A program made the position numbers and the translations under genes. From Isoetes taiwanensis (Eukaryota > Streptophyta > Lycopodiopsida > Isoetales > Isoetaceae), in assembly GCA_021234155.1 (NCBI GenBank), contig JAJEKV010000039.1, positions 11,733,077 to 11,797,076 of the forward strand: DNA of 64,000 bases. The letters are read 5' to 3'. Positions 1 to 11,107 of the stretch are shown in pieces; position 1 is the stretch's first letter, and each line of letters begins with the position of its first letter. Under the pieces are notes generated by a model, which did not search any database, was not told the origin of the DNA, and was given only the letters and a program-made list of their open reading frames with translations.

Positions 1-2290
1 TTGTTGAGCTGCACATATTACGGTTTTTAGCATTTGGAATTTGTAGTATAACTTCTTAACAAAACTTTGTCAAGAATTGTACCAGAATTATAGTTGCAAC
101 AACAACATTGAAGATGCACGTGTTACAATGTTCTTATGCGTGACCTAGTAGAAGCAAAAGATGGGGACCTGACAGGGTGGGTTCAAACATTAAGTACTAG
201 TAGAGACGCATTTTCATGGTTCTGTACATATTATCAAAGCATTGCACGATGTCAGACAAAGCCATAATCATTCACGCATTGTTAAATTCATTGTGCAAGA
301 TCCGCTGGTTAGGAATGCAATTATCAATCAAGATTAATTTGTCTCTTTACTGCAAGAATCCACATGTCATGAGTTAGCACGAGTTTGAGATGTTCGATAG
401 AATGACAGAGATGCTAACTTTATAGCTCCGACAAAACTTCTTCTGATATTGCTCCTTGTACTCATGTTATCACTTCTTCTGCTCATCGTCCAAACGTTAC
501 TACTACCTTCATCATTACGGCCCCACTGCTGTTAATATGATTGCTCTAAATGGGAATACTACCACTCCTGTAGCCAATATTGCTTCTTCATCTAGAAATA
601 CTGGTCCAAGTTCTGTTAAGAACAGTAAAATGACTAGCTTGAATTGTCCAACAATTCTAAATTCATAATACTGCTATCAATCTGAAAAATTCATTTGTTT
701 GTATTCTGGCATGACAGATACTTAAAACCTGGTCAAAGAGGCTACTTACAACTTTTATATCGGTTGAGACAACAAAGATGCTTGTAGAAACTCGTTCAAC
801 TAAAGTCATATGCTTCATATGCATTATAAATACATGTCCTGCAGACAAGCTTATATAGTTTTTAAGCAAAACAATAGCACTTTTGGGCAAATATTTAAAG
901 TCACATGACGCAATAAATGTAACTAGGCCTCACTTTCATGCATTCATCGTCTGCAAAAAGGCTATCGTTCTCGGGAAGAGGGAGGGAGGGAGCGAGGGAG
1001 GGAGAGGGGCCAATTCCCATAAAGTTATGGTATCAAGTATTCTATTGTATAGAAGTAGCAATTTAAATTGATTGTCAAAACATGACTTTGAACTATGATT
1101 TAAGCCTCTTCACCCTCCGGTCATGGAGGGCAACCCTCCGTGCACAGCACCTTGTTTTTTTGGTGTTTATTGCTTTTGTAGGGTCTAGACCTTTGTTAGA
1201 TTTGCCTTGCTTTGCACTTCATCTTATGCATTCTTCTTGAATCTTTTAGTGATATTTTTCAGTGAGTCTCGCCTCCCTACAAGCAACCCTCTATGCGACA
1301 GCACCTTGTTTTCTATTGGAGTGAAAATTTTAGATTCCAACCAAACAACCAAGGGGTTAACCAGGTATATTTACTTTTTATACATGTGATATGATACGAA
1401 CTAGGACAGCATGAGACAGAACATTTGTTTATTGTAGAAAAAAGGAAAAAAACAAAAAGCTGGCAAAAAGCAAGTTTTATTACTAGTTATTGGAATTGAC
1501 GAGTATTGGTGAATGATCCTATAAGTTTTTTGTAAATGTTCTTACTTCTACTCTTTGATTCTAGATAGAACTTACTTATATAGCTTATGTATCGACTAAA
1601 TAATGTCATTAGTTTTCCTAAAAGACAATCTAGTTGAAAGGTTGATCCCAAATTCTCATAATTTTAACTAAAAAAAGGAATGATCAAGCAAAAATTGATC
1701 TATATTAAGTTAAATCACATATAGATGATGATGATGGTGATGATAGAAAGAAGACACTATGTATTGAACATAGAACAATGTAGTGTTCTATAACTTAGGT
1801 CGTTCATATTATCTCTTACAATGGTAAGAGCGTAGGTGATCACAAATTATGAGCCACATGTGCACTGGACCTACTGTCAACTCCTAGGTTTCAATAGAGC
1901 TATTGTAAATCATTGTCCCATGCTTTACATCGATAAAGAATGCTTGAAGATATTTGAAATGCTTATAAGGAAGGAAATGAGATTCTCAAAAAGCAAATCG
2001 ATCTAAGTAAAAAGTGGCCTTAAGATAAATTAAGCGGCATGATTTAGAGAAACCATTAGAAAACATGTTAGAAGCATCGAGTAGGGTAATCCCCCAAAAT
2101 GCTTCCTAAATCGAATATAATTGATGATTAATGCTCCTAGATGTGCTCTTATTGATGATGAATGCTCGTAGATTGCTCTTAAATTCGTTTGAGCCATCGT
2201 GCGCCTTCTCCAACCCAAAAATCTCTACTTTTCATGTCTGATGATCAATATTTTTGTTTATCTAATGCCTTAAATAACTCCACATCAATA
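1..2290. other. AT-rich intergenic DNA without a supported gene
   Basis: No reading frame here has the length, splice structure or motif content of a real gene. A short purine-rich (GGGA)n tract lies near 980-1010. A weak open stretch around 240-660 resembles a decayed retroelement gag only vaguely and I do not call it. Confidence 0.6.
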
Positions 2291-2299
2291 TTGCTCTTA
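2291..2299. repeat. Left 9-bp target-site duplication of the Mutator-like element
   Basis: TTGCTCTTA lies directly before the first base of the left terminal inverted repeat and is repeated exactly at 13622-13630, directly after the right inverted repeat. Nine bases is the usual duplication length for Mutator-like elements. Confidence 0.9.
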
Positions 2300-2460
2300 G
2301 GGAAATTTACCAAAATAACCTTAATTATTGGCTTAATTCCAAAAAACCCTTCGTAATCTTTAGATTCCCAAAATGCCCTTAATTCTTAAGTATTTCCTAA
2401 ATAGCCCTTTGTATTTTAAAAATCACCAAAAAGCACATTTTTACAATAGATGATCTTTCA
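2300..2460 (+). repeat. Left terminal inverted repeat of the MULE
   Basis: About 161 bases, AT-rich, matching the reverse complement of 13461-13621 with scattered substitutions. The shared block ends at a common ACAATAGATGATC sequence near 2443-2455. Confidence 0.9.
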
Positions 2461-2517
2461 CAATAGCCCTCCTTCTACACCTTCTCTCACCAAGGTGACT
2501 CATGGCGCGCCAATAGA

Positions 2518-3253
2518 ATGTTCCGGGTTCTAGCACACTCAAAATTCGTTGCGCTCAAAAGACAGTTGGCAGTGGAAAGGCAACGGATTGTAGAGATGGG
2601 GACCGGCATGCAGCAGTTAGAAGACAGGCTTTGCTTGGCACACTTTGAGAGGCAACAGGATAAGCAGGGCCTTGCTGACTTGCGAGCTCGCGTGGATTCC
2701 CTCCTCACCACCATAGAGACTATGGCACGGGACAAGCAGGGTGTTGAGCAGGATACAGTGGCAACTACCTCCCGCCTCAAGTCAAAAGCTGAGGGGTCTG
2801 CTACCATAATACGAAATGTCCGAGCCACCTTCGAAGCCAGCCAGGCAGAGCTAAGAACCCTACAGAGTCCCGCGCGTTGTCACTTTCACGGTGGCAGACA
2901 TGCGAGTGCGTGAGGCAATTCCGCGTCAGAGTAGGCAATTGAAGGGGACTACTCTGTATGCCGACCAGGATCTTACTCCAATGCAACAGGAGTCCCGTCG
3001 ACAGCAGCTGGCTCAAGTCAGAGACGTCCGTCGTCGAGGAGGTGCTACAGGCCTAGTTCGAGGCAAGCTTCGCATTTTTAGGCCGGCGCCTGCTGAGGTC
3101 ACCGATGCAATGCGTCAGGCTGCTGCCATTCCTGCTACTGCCACCAGTACCTTTATTGCACCTCCTGCTTCCGCTGCTCCAACTGCTCCTGCAACTGCTG
3201 CCCCTGCAACCGGAACAGATCATAGAGCGTCTACATCAAATGCCAACGAATAG
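2518..3253 (+). pseudogene. LINE ORF1 remnant (coiled coil plus basic C-terminal region)
   Basis: Two overlapping frames (2518-2913 and 2891-3253) together read as one protein broken by a frameshift near 2890. The first half is rich in Q, E, R and L heptads typical of the ORF1 coiled coil. The second half has a 'DLTP..Q..RR..L....D.RRRG' pattern that resembles the nucleic-acid-binding C-terminus of plant and animal LINE ORF1 proteins, followed by an Ala/Pro/Thr-rich low-complexity tail. ORF1 proteins chaperone the LINE RNA. It directly precedes the endonuclease remnant on the same strand. The family match is by eye only. Confidence 0.6.
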
Positions 3254-3258
3254 GAACT

Positions 3259-4605
3259 GTGCCTCCGGATGGTATCTTGGAACTGTCGGGGCTTCCCTTA
3301 GCAGAAAGGGAGAGTCTCAACTCTATTGCACCAGATATGGATCTCATTTTCCTCATGGAAATATGGGAACATGCAGGGCACAGACTGCAGAACCTCCCAG
3401 GCTATCTGCATTTCTTGGTGTTCAATGAGTGCACAGGCAAGCGAGGGCATGGCGGGGTTGCCTGCTACTATCGTGCAACCTTGGGGCACTCAGTCTCGCT
3501 ACACAAAATAGACAGGGACAATCGCTACTTGTGGGTGCGCATGCAGCATGACAGTGGCAACATGCTCTTCATAGCATCATGCTACTTTCCACATGCCGAG
3601 AGCAACTTTTATAACATTCATTTGGATGTGGATAGATTGGCGTCCTATGTCGATCTATATGATGATATACAGCAGCACAAACAGTTGGGCAAGGTTATGT
3701 TGCTTGACGACTTTAATGCACGCACAGGAGCCGAGCAGGTCCCAAAATTTGAGCCCCTGGCAGAGGCTGTCTTGCAGTTGAACCCCGCAGAGGTGGCTTG
3801 GTCAAGGATATAACAACCATATTTCGCGCTCCCGGGGATACCACTTAGTGTATAAGGGATACGCCATGTGCGAGGAAGGGGTCATAAAAAACCCCTTCGT
3901 ATACGTGTTTTTTAAGGTCTAAAAAACCCCTTTCCGTATGAAATACATCACTAGAGATTGGATTTTTTAAGGTCTAAAGAACCCCTTCCCGTATGTATTT
4001 CTACGCTTTAGGTTAAAAAAAACCCCTTATCGTCCACTCACATGGTATATACGGCCTACACTATGTGAATCCCCCGGGTTCGCGCTATGGCAGGCAGTTG
4101 TTATTGCTGGGTAGTATCTTTGACCTGGTTATTTGTAATGGGTTGGCACAATGGCCATCTTCTAGCTACTGCACTTGTAGACAGGAGAACCAGGGGGGCG
4201 GCTCCAGTGTGGTGGATTATCTGCTGGTTGAGGAACAGGATCTGCACCTGGTTACCCATTTTTCCATTGGAATAGACACTCGAGACGAGGAAGTGGACTC
4301 GGACCACCAGCCCCTGTTCGTGCATCTCCATTGGCAAGCTCCCTATGCATCTACTGCCTCAACACCCCAGGTGCCCCAGCTGCGCCTGGACTACGACCGT
4401 GCATGGACTTATGCCCAGCTGCTTGAGCATGACCTGGTAGGACTGCTGCAACTCCCCACACTTCAACAGCAATCTGCTCAGCTGACTCACCTGCTTCTGA
4501 CAGCTGCTGAGAGATGCTTTGGGAGAGGCCGCTCACGGCGAACCTCGGGTGCTACCACCTTCCCCCGCAACAGATGGTTCGATAATGAGTGTCAGGAGCA
4601 GATTT
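3259..4605 (+). pseudogene. LINE APE-type endonuclease domain remnant, split by a MITE
   Basis: The piece at 3259-3813 includes a 'GHGGVACYYR' stretch and a 'DDFNARTG' stretch characteristic of the endonuclease/exonuclease/phosphatase fold. The piece at 4081-4605 ends the domain with 'VVDYLLV' and a 'DSDHQPL' motif, the SDH signature of LINE endonucleases. Removing the MITE and one 8-bp copy re-joins the DNA, but a frameshift upstream near 3780 remains. The enzyme would nick target DNA to prime reverse transcription. The position between ORF1 and RT remnants is the normal LINE order. Confidence 0.75.
3823..4086. mobile_element. 248-bp hAT-like MITE with 8-bp target duplication
   Basis: The element spans 3831-4078 and is flanked by perfect TTCGCGCT copies at 3823-3830 and 4079-4086. 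Its ends are inverted repeats of about 22 to 45 imperfect bases beginning CCCGGGGAT and, on the other strand, CCCGGGGGAT. Inside are repeated AAGGTCTAAA...CCCCTT units. An 8-bp duplication fits the hAT superfamily. It has no coding capacity and sits inside the LINE endonuclease region, which is itself inside the MULE: three nested layers. Confidence 0.85.
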
Positions 4606-5000
4606 AGATGGCATGCAGATGGAACTTTGAAATGGGCTGGGACATTATTCAATAAAGCATTGCAAGAAGGCTTCCCTCCGCAGTGGACCACTAGTAGAGT
4701 TGTGCCCATATACAAGGCAGGGGACCCTTAATGCCCGGCCAACTATCGTACTATTATGGTCAGCTCTCTCTTTGCAAAACTGTTGGCTGGCATCCTTGAG
4801 CAGCGGCTGACAATATGGGCAGAGGAGGCAAATGTGTGAGCTCTCCAGGCAGGTTTTCGGCCCAGGCATTCCACCATTGATCATATCTTCACTCTGCACA
4901 CATTGATTGAGGATAGCAGGAATCACCGGCAAAACCTGTACTGTTGTTTCGTGGATTTCGCAAAAGCCACAAGGCAGAGTTGTATGCCTCGGGCCACCAG
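4598..5000 (+). pseudogene. LINE reverse-transcriptase N-terminal remnant
   Basis: The frame shows 'VVPIYKAGDP', then 'NYRTIMVSSLFAKLL', then 'QAGFRPRHSTIDH' and 'CCFVDF', the standard conserved order of LINE RT motifs up to motif A. Two in-frame stops interrupt it, a TAA near 4729 and a TGA near 4837. Motif A is followed directly by unrelated downstream sequence, so the catalytic palm is missing. The copy cannot encode active RT. Confidence 0.75.
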
Positions 5001-5729
5001 TCACACTTGTTTCGGGCCTTGGTCGAGTCGGTCCTTTTGTATGGGGCGGAAGTATGGGGTCCGGGGATATCCCTCAACACCTTGAATGACCTCGAACAGG
5101 TGCAGAAAGCCTTCTTGGCCCGAGCCCTTGGGGTAAAGTCCACAGTTCCATACCAGATCCTACTCCAGGAGACAGGTTTTTTACCCCTTCAACGGGCTGC
5201 ATTGGAACGCCATATCATTTACTTCCAGAAGGTGGTCACTATGGGTGATACACGTTTGCCCAACCTTGCTTTGGCCATGGCGATGGGTCCCCAACGCCTG
5301 AAAGCCTGCTTGAAGGACAAGCAAGATCAGTGGTTCTCACGCTGGGGTGTACAGGCAAACAGATGCGTACAGGTAAGGACAAAGAAAGATCACAAGGCAC
5401 TTAAGCTGTACCTAGATGCTACTTTCCTTTGCAAGCTCTGGGATGCAGATGCTCTGACGCACATTAAGCTGGCACACTATCAGCAGCAAGTCAATTCTAG
5501 GCTCATGAGAGGCCCACACCAGTACTTGTACACCCAGTTGCCCATGAAGAAGCGCAGACTTATAGCTTCCATTCGCACGGGTGCACATCGCCTCCGCATT
5601 GAGACAGGACGTTGGGCTCGGGAAGCACGAGAGCAAAGGCTTTGCCAGTGTTGCCACCAGGGCACCATTGAGGATGAATGTCATGCCCAGCGTTTGTCCA
5701 TATCCGAGAGCGGTATGTTCGATTACTAG
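4974..5729 (+). pseudogene. LINE ORF2 C-terminal region with zinc-binding cluster
   Basis: A long open frame reads from a 'LLYGAEVWGPG' motif, found just downstream of RT in this LINE class, through a helical region to a terminal 'CQCCHQGTIEDECH' cluster. The same arrangement (WGPG block, then CxxC...E.E.H) is seen in the second LINE at 36355-36768 and 35944-36327 on the minus strand, so the two copies belong to related families. The frame is truncated shortly after the cysteine cluster. Confidence 0.7.
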
Positions 5730-6060
5730 TGCCTGGCCAACCGTTGCATGAGTTATTGAATACGACGTCAGTGGGTTTGTTGGGGTCATATCTCCAGGAG
5801 GTTATGGGTAAAAGCATGAAAGGGTGTTTATAAATGTAGCCCTTTTTGTACATATACATATGTACCGAATGCACATGTTTGGAATAACTGTCATCATGAC
5901 CCGCTAGTAACTGCCATGATTAATGGCTATCCACTACTCTGAAACCGCAATTATCGGATTTTGAAATTCTTTCCCAAATTCTTTCTTGGTTTGCCTCTCG
6001 TTCACTATCCCGCCCCTGCCTTCTCTGCTTGAATTCCGATCACGAATTCTTCATCTAGCT

Positions 6061-9000
6061 ATGGCCCCAAAACGCCCCCAGATGAGTGCTTGCTCATCAC
6101 CACAGCCCAAGCAAGAAGCCAGTGCTTCTGGCAGTGGAATTTTACCTCCAAGGAGTTTACGTTTGGGTTCTGATGTGATCCAAGCCAAAGACCTCCGTGA
6201 TAAACATGCAGAGGCCCATATACCCAACCTAGAGATGGTTATGAACGAGGTATGGGGTGAAGCTCCAAAAAACAGACGAGGATTCAAGGAAGGGAGAATC
6301 CAGAACGCATGGAAAGATGATTTTTTTAAATATTATGAATTGGTTTATGGCAAGAAACAGGATTACAAACCATTATATTTCTACCTATTTTGCGAGCATT
6401 TGCTCTTCACTTGAAGGGGCGGCTTGTTGATTGGATGGACGTGGCTAGGACCGCCAAAGATCTTGCCAAAACCCTCATTTCGGGACGTTACAGAGGACCC
6501 TACAACGGTAAATCCTCAACTATCAAACGGGACATCGTATTGCAGCGAGAATATTAGAGCCCGGGTTATTCTAGATCAGATGTTGACACAATAAAGCAGT
6601 TACTTAAGCATGGGCTGGAGGAGAAAACTAACCTATTGAATGAAGTAGAAGCACTGGAAGAAAAAAGGAGGGATGCATTGAAGGTCATCAGCCGGATTGA
6701 GGGTAGAAAGGATATGCCATCCGAAGATCTGCAGCAGATCTGCCAGAAAATAGATGAGACAAAACAGGAATTTGACAAATTGTCCCAGGATCCTGCTGGA
6801 AATCAAGTTATCTTCGGAGTGTTGAAGTACAAGTTGGAAGACTTGGTTATGAGTAGACATGATAAAGAGCAGCACTCTTCTAAGCTAGAAATTGGTTTGC
6901 AGGAAGCAACTAAAGAAATTGAAAGGCATGAAATCTCAATTGAACAAGCAAAGGAAAAACTTAATTGCATTGAATTGGTTGACCAAAGGCATTCACAGAT
7001 TTTGGATTTCATGGGGAGAGCAGGACCTATTGTTCTGCACCCGAGGCCCTATCCTGTAGGAGCTACTTCTATAGAGCAGTTCATCACATTCAGTTCATGT
7101 ACCTGTTGTGGCCAAGGCTTTGGCAAAACTGGTTTGTTGCTGCTAGCTCCATGCAGAGATGCTTATTGCCTCTTCTGCTTGTGTTATCTGGTCCATGAAA
7201 GACAGAATTGCATAAAAGATTGCATCTGGGATGAGGGCATTCGAATTCAGCTTGGTTTCCCTGCTGTGAAAGGTATGCATTGCTCTCAACTAATTTAAAC
7301 TCATATTTCTCTTAATTCATATTTGTTATTGTAATCTGCATAGTTCTACATGTATGGCTTTCAGTGCATTGCTATTCCTTGTACATGTATAACTTTTAGT
7401 GTACATCTGTAAGCAGAGGTACATAGGCATATATTTGCTTGTTTATTGATGCTTTTATTTTTGAGCTTGGACTGCAGTTGTATCAGTTGTACATGTCTCT
7501 AATGGAGTCTACATCTGCAAATAGATGTACATGCATTTATCTTTAGAGTGCATCTGTAGATGGATTCATAAGTATGTGCATTTTTTACATATATGTGCTT
7601 TTTTTTGGGCATAGATCTACATTCCCTAACTGGATACCTGGGTACATCTAGGTATATCTGGGTACATTGAGGTACCTCTATGTACATTGAGGAACATGTA
7701 CATGTACATTTGGCTATAGTTAAATGTAGTTACGTACATTTGGTACATTTTATGTACATGAAATGTACATGCTTGGCAGAATGTACCAGATATTTCTCAT
7801 TAGTTCTATTTTCATGTTCTTTTATGTCTATTGAAATTTAGATCATTTGTTTGTTTGCAGATGAGGCTGTTCCTATCCCAGAAGCAGCTTTAATGGCTGA
7901 TGTTCTTGAGCCATCTGCATCGACTCTCTTCTGATTTTCTTCGAGCATAATAAGCGCATCGAATCAGTAGACCCTCAACCTTCCAGCTCCGGATCACCAA
8001 TTACATTTACGGTGCGATAATAGAACCATCGCAGCATTGCCTCCTCGAACATGGCAAAGTGAAGTTGAGGAAATTGAGAGGATGGCACTTGAGAAAGCTA
8101 AAGCAGTTGCAGGTGCAGAGCCTTCAATGACTGCTGCAACAGAAACTCTTTCATCTACCAAGTGCTAAATTAGTAATTGGAGAAGCTCCTAAGGAAGATT
8201 CAACTTCTGTCTCAGCATCATCTGCAGGTGCCGGTTCCGGACGTCATATGTAAAGCTACAAAGGACACAGATCAGCATTTTATCAGGAGATACCGGGGAA
8301 GAGGAAGTTGAGTTGGTAGTTGAGTCCACTCCAAAGAGGAGGCAAAAGAATGCTGGTGATGGCACTCCAAGAGGAAAAAAACAGGCAAAATCTCCAGCAA
8401 CAAAAAAATGTCCTCCAAAAAGAAAATCTCCAGCAAAAAAGTGCCACCACCACCAAGAAAGAGGTATGTTCAAGATGAACTAATTTTGTTAAACATCTCA
8501 GATTTATGATAATTAACCACATTTTTTTTGTACATAGGACACGATCACACGGCCGTGAAGGAAGCCGATCCCCGATCCTGGCGAGTCGAATCGGAAAGAG
8601 GAAGAGGAAGAGGATCTACAAGCAAATATTGATGTGATAACAAATAAGGTGCAGCAGTCCACAGAAGATGCTGAAGCAGGTGATGAATTTACAAGGTGAG
8701 TAATATACAATTGATTACAATAGATATATTCTTTTGCTAATGCTGTTGTTTCCTTGTACAGTTTAGTGAACCGACTGAAAAGGTTGGTTCCATTCACTCC
8801 TTATAGGGACTGTCCTCCTAAGCCTGCACCCTCTATCTTTCAAAGTGATGTTGACGAGTTCTCTTTGGAAGTCTGGACTTGACCTCTAAGATGGTAGATG
8901 TCTATGGGAGGTAGGCTAGCATTTCAACATATTTATGTTATTTCATTCCCTAAGTCACTCATCTTATGTATTAATATGTATTCTGGATTTGTGTGCAGGT

Positions 9001-11107
9001 ACCTTTGTAGCAGTCTTCCATCTGATTGGAAACACAAGTTTTTTACGGTTCGACCGGACACCTTCCAGAATTTTGTGAATTCCCTCAAGAACAGGGGCAG
9101 ATGCACAGAACACTAACATAAAGGAAGAATTTGGATGGCATTTTGATTTCAAGATGCCAATACATATTTGTTCCAATTACGCAAGGCCCAAATGTGGCAT
9201 TGGCAATACTTGTGCTTGCTGGTCCAAATTGAAAAGCTCTTTTCCATCTATAGCTAGCCCAAGTATCTGATCCTCTCTCTGTCAAAGGCTATGTACCCGA
9301 TGCTAAAGTGGTCCAGAAGTAAGTATGAGTTTCTGTTTTGTTTTTATGATTTGATTATTCTCATATTGCAATTTCTTATGCTTGATTTATTCTCACATTG
9401 CAATTTTGCAGGTTTCATAAGCTTGTGATCAATAACATGATGCTCGGATCCAACAGCTTAAACCATGGTAGGAAGAACTTTGATGCTCACGTGTTACGTC
9501 CTAAAATGCGTAAACTAGTACCATCAACCCTTGCATGTACATTGTGGCTTACATGCACAAATTCATAGATGCCGTGGTTGATGCACATCCAAGCTCCATT
9601 TTTGTAAGTAGAACATGTTATTTTCCTATTAGTTATTTATTGGTATAGTCCTCTAATACTTGTGCACCATGCAGATGACACCCAGTTGGTTCACTGATGC
9701 CTATGCCAAGTCACGGCGGGATCATCTAATGGAGGCATTAATTGTAGAAGGCGAGATGAATATACAAGCAATTGTTCCTACACAGGGTAGATAGTCCCTT
9801 TGACTTGTTTGTAAATTACAGTTTTGTAAGAGCCATGCTCCGAGCTTCTTTGTACTCAATAAGTAATGAAAAAATTAATTTATTTGTCTCACTTACACCT
9901 GTGCAAATAACAATCGTGTAATTATCAATGTGTTTTCTCAATTGTGTGATCTGAAATGTAATTATAAATTGTGAATCTCAAGTGTTTTCTTGCTGACAGG
10001 TGAATCATCTAATTCAGGGAGAAAGCTCATTATCTTTGACTTAAATTCTGTGTTGGGCAAGAGTGTGCACAAGAATGAAAATATTAACTCAAGATACCAA
10101 CAGATCCAGAAAGATGAGCTTCAATTTAATATAGGAAACATGTTTTTTTACTGCAGGCTAGGGTTAGCATCACTGTTAGCATTTGTAAGAGAAGGGTTTG
10201 ATGTTGCCATCTGGTCTTCACTCACTTCTAAAAATCTTCACCCAATTGTGGAACATATTTGTGATGCTTTTTCCATGAAGCTGAAGTTTGTTTACAGCCA
10301 GGAGCAGTGTTGGACTCTGCCACACAAACACCCTACTGAACCTCAAAAGGGGTTGTTTGTGAAATCATTAGCTGTGGTATGGAAAGAGTACCCCAGTACT
10401 ATGGACATACAGTTACGATCGAATTTAATTTAAAGATACAAATCCACTTTGAACTCGCCGGAAGCTACATATGTCCTTTCTCTTGGACAATCGATATTAG
10501 CCGGTGACAGATTGCTTGTCATAGAGCTCATTCCATGGCTTAATAGATTCAAAATGGTCAAGATGGTATAGTTTATGTGAAAGAGCATCCAATGACTAAT
10601 GCGCCAGATGGCATATCGAAAGCGAGGTGGAACAGATTTTGTTTGGCAAACTATGGCAAAGAACTTGGGTGCTCTCTTTGCCTAAATTTAGTCAATATCT
10701 GAACAAGGAATGGAGAAACTGCCATCATGTTATTGGCCTCTCGACTGGCCCATTGTTGGTACAGACTTTGACTGATGTACAAATTCAAATGTTATGAATA
10801 TATGTATCAAAGTTTTTGTTCATTGCACTTGAGTACTCTGTTTTTACTGTCTTTCTTATTGGTACAATTATGAGTGTGTATACATAATTAAGTGATCTTC
10901 ATTTGCTTTGTAGATGAATGGACTGAAACACAAAAGACTATTAAGAAACTAAGAGATAGAGTTCTGCTGCACCCAGAGGTAATACAAACCAACACAAGCT
11001 GCAAGTACATAGGGTTGGGGACCGATTATCGCCTCTATACTGCTGTTCCTGAACTTTGGGAAAAGGTTGAACAAATTGAAAATTATGAGGAACGAAAACA
11101 AATTATG
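6061..11107 (+). pseudogene. MULE-borne multi-exon gene with Cys-rich and FCP1/NIF-like domains
   Basis: Exon 1 starts at ATG 6061 and continues with a frameshift near 6390 and an in-frame TAG at 6555. It then gives a coiled coil (6636-6990) and a RING-like Cys-rich segment (about 7100-7260). A phase-consistent intron 7272-7860 joins it to later exons: a Lys-rich NLS-like region (8290-8460), an acidic segment (8590-8697), exons near 8761, 8999, 9411 and 9675, and one at 9999-10433. The last carries 'IIFDLNSVLGKS' and 'FDVAIWSSLTS', which resemble the FCP1/NIF phosphatase DxDxT and WSS blocks. The second Asp of the motif is Asn. The final exon (10914-11107) ends abruptly at the junction with the opposing gene. 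Several frameshifts make this a pseudogene. Function beyond the FCP1-like fold is unknown. Confidence 0.6.
7383..7790. repeat. TGTACAT-rich low-complexity array inside an intron
   Basis: Many irregular copies of TGTACAT/GTACATNT fill this part of the intron at 7272-7860. The same sequence type fills the intron of the convergent gene at about 11,730-12,085 and recurs at 41,696-41,770 and 60,725-60,775. Confidence 0.75.

Larger units (their letters stand above)
2500..5870 (+). mobile_element. Decayed LINE inside the MULE
   Basis: In order on the plus strand are a coiled-coil ORF1 remnant, an endonuclease-domain remnant, a short reverse-transcriptase remnant, and a C-terminal region with a CxxC zinc-binding cluster. 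The palm region holding the catalytic YADD is deleted between about 4960 and 4975, and several stops and frameshifts are present. A hAT-like MITE interrupts the endonuclease region at 3831-4078. The start lies almost directly after the MULE inverted repeat, so the LINE may have been captured with its 5' end missing. The 3' end is uncertain, near the TGTACATATACATATGTA sequence at about 5847. Confidence 0.75.

Noticed and set aside
240-660. Copia-type gag fragment
   Set aside because: Only a vague resemblance and several stops; no zinc knuckle or LTR nearby.
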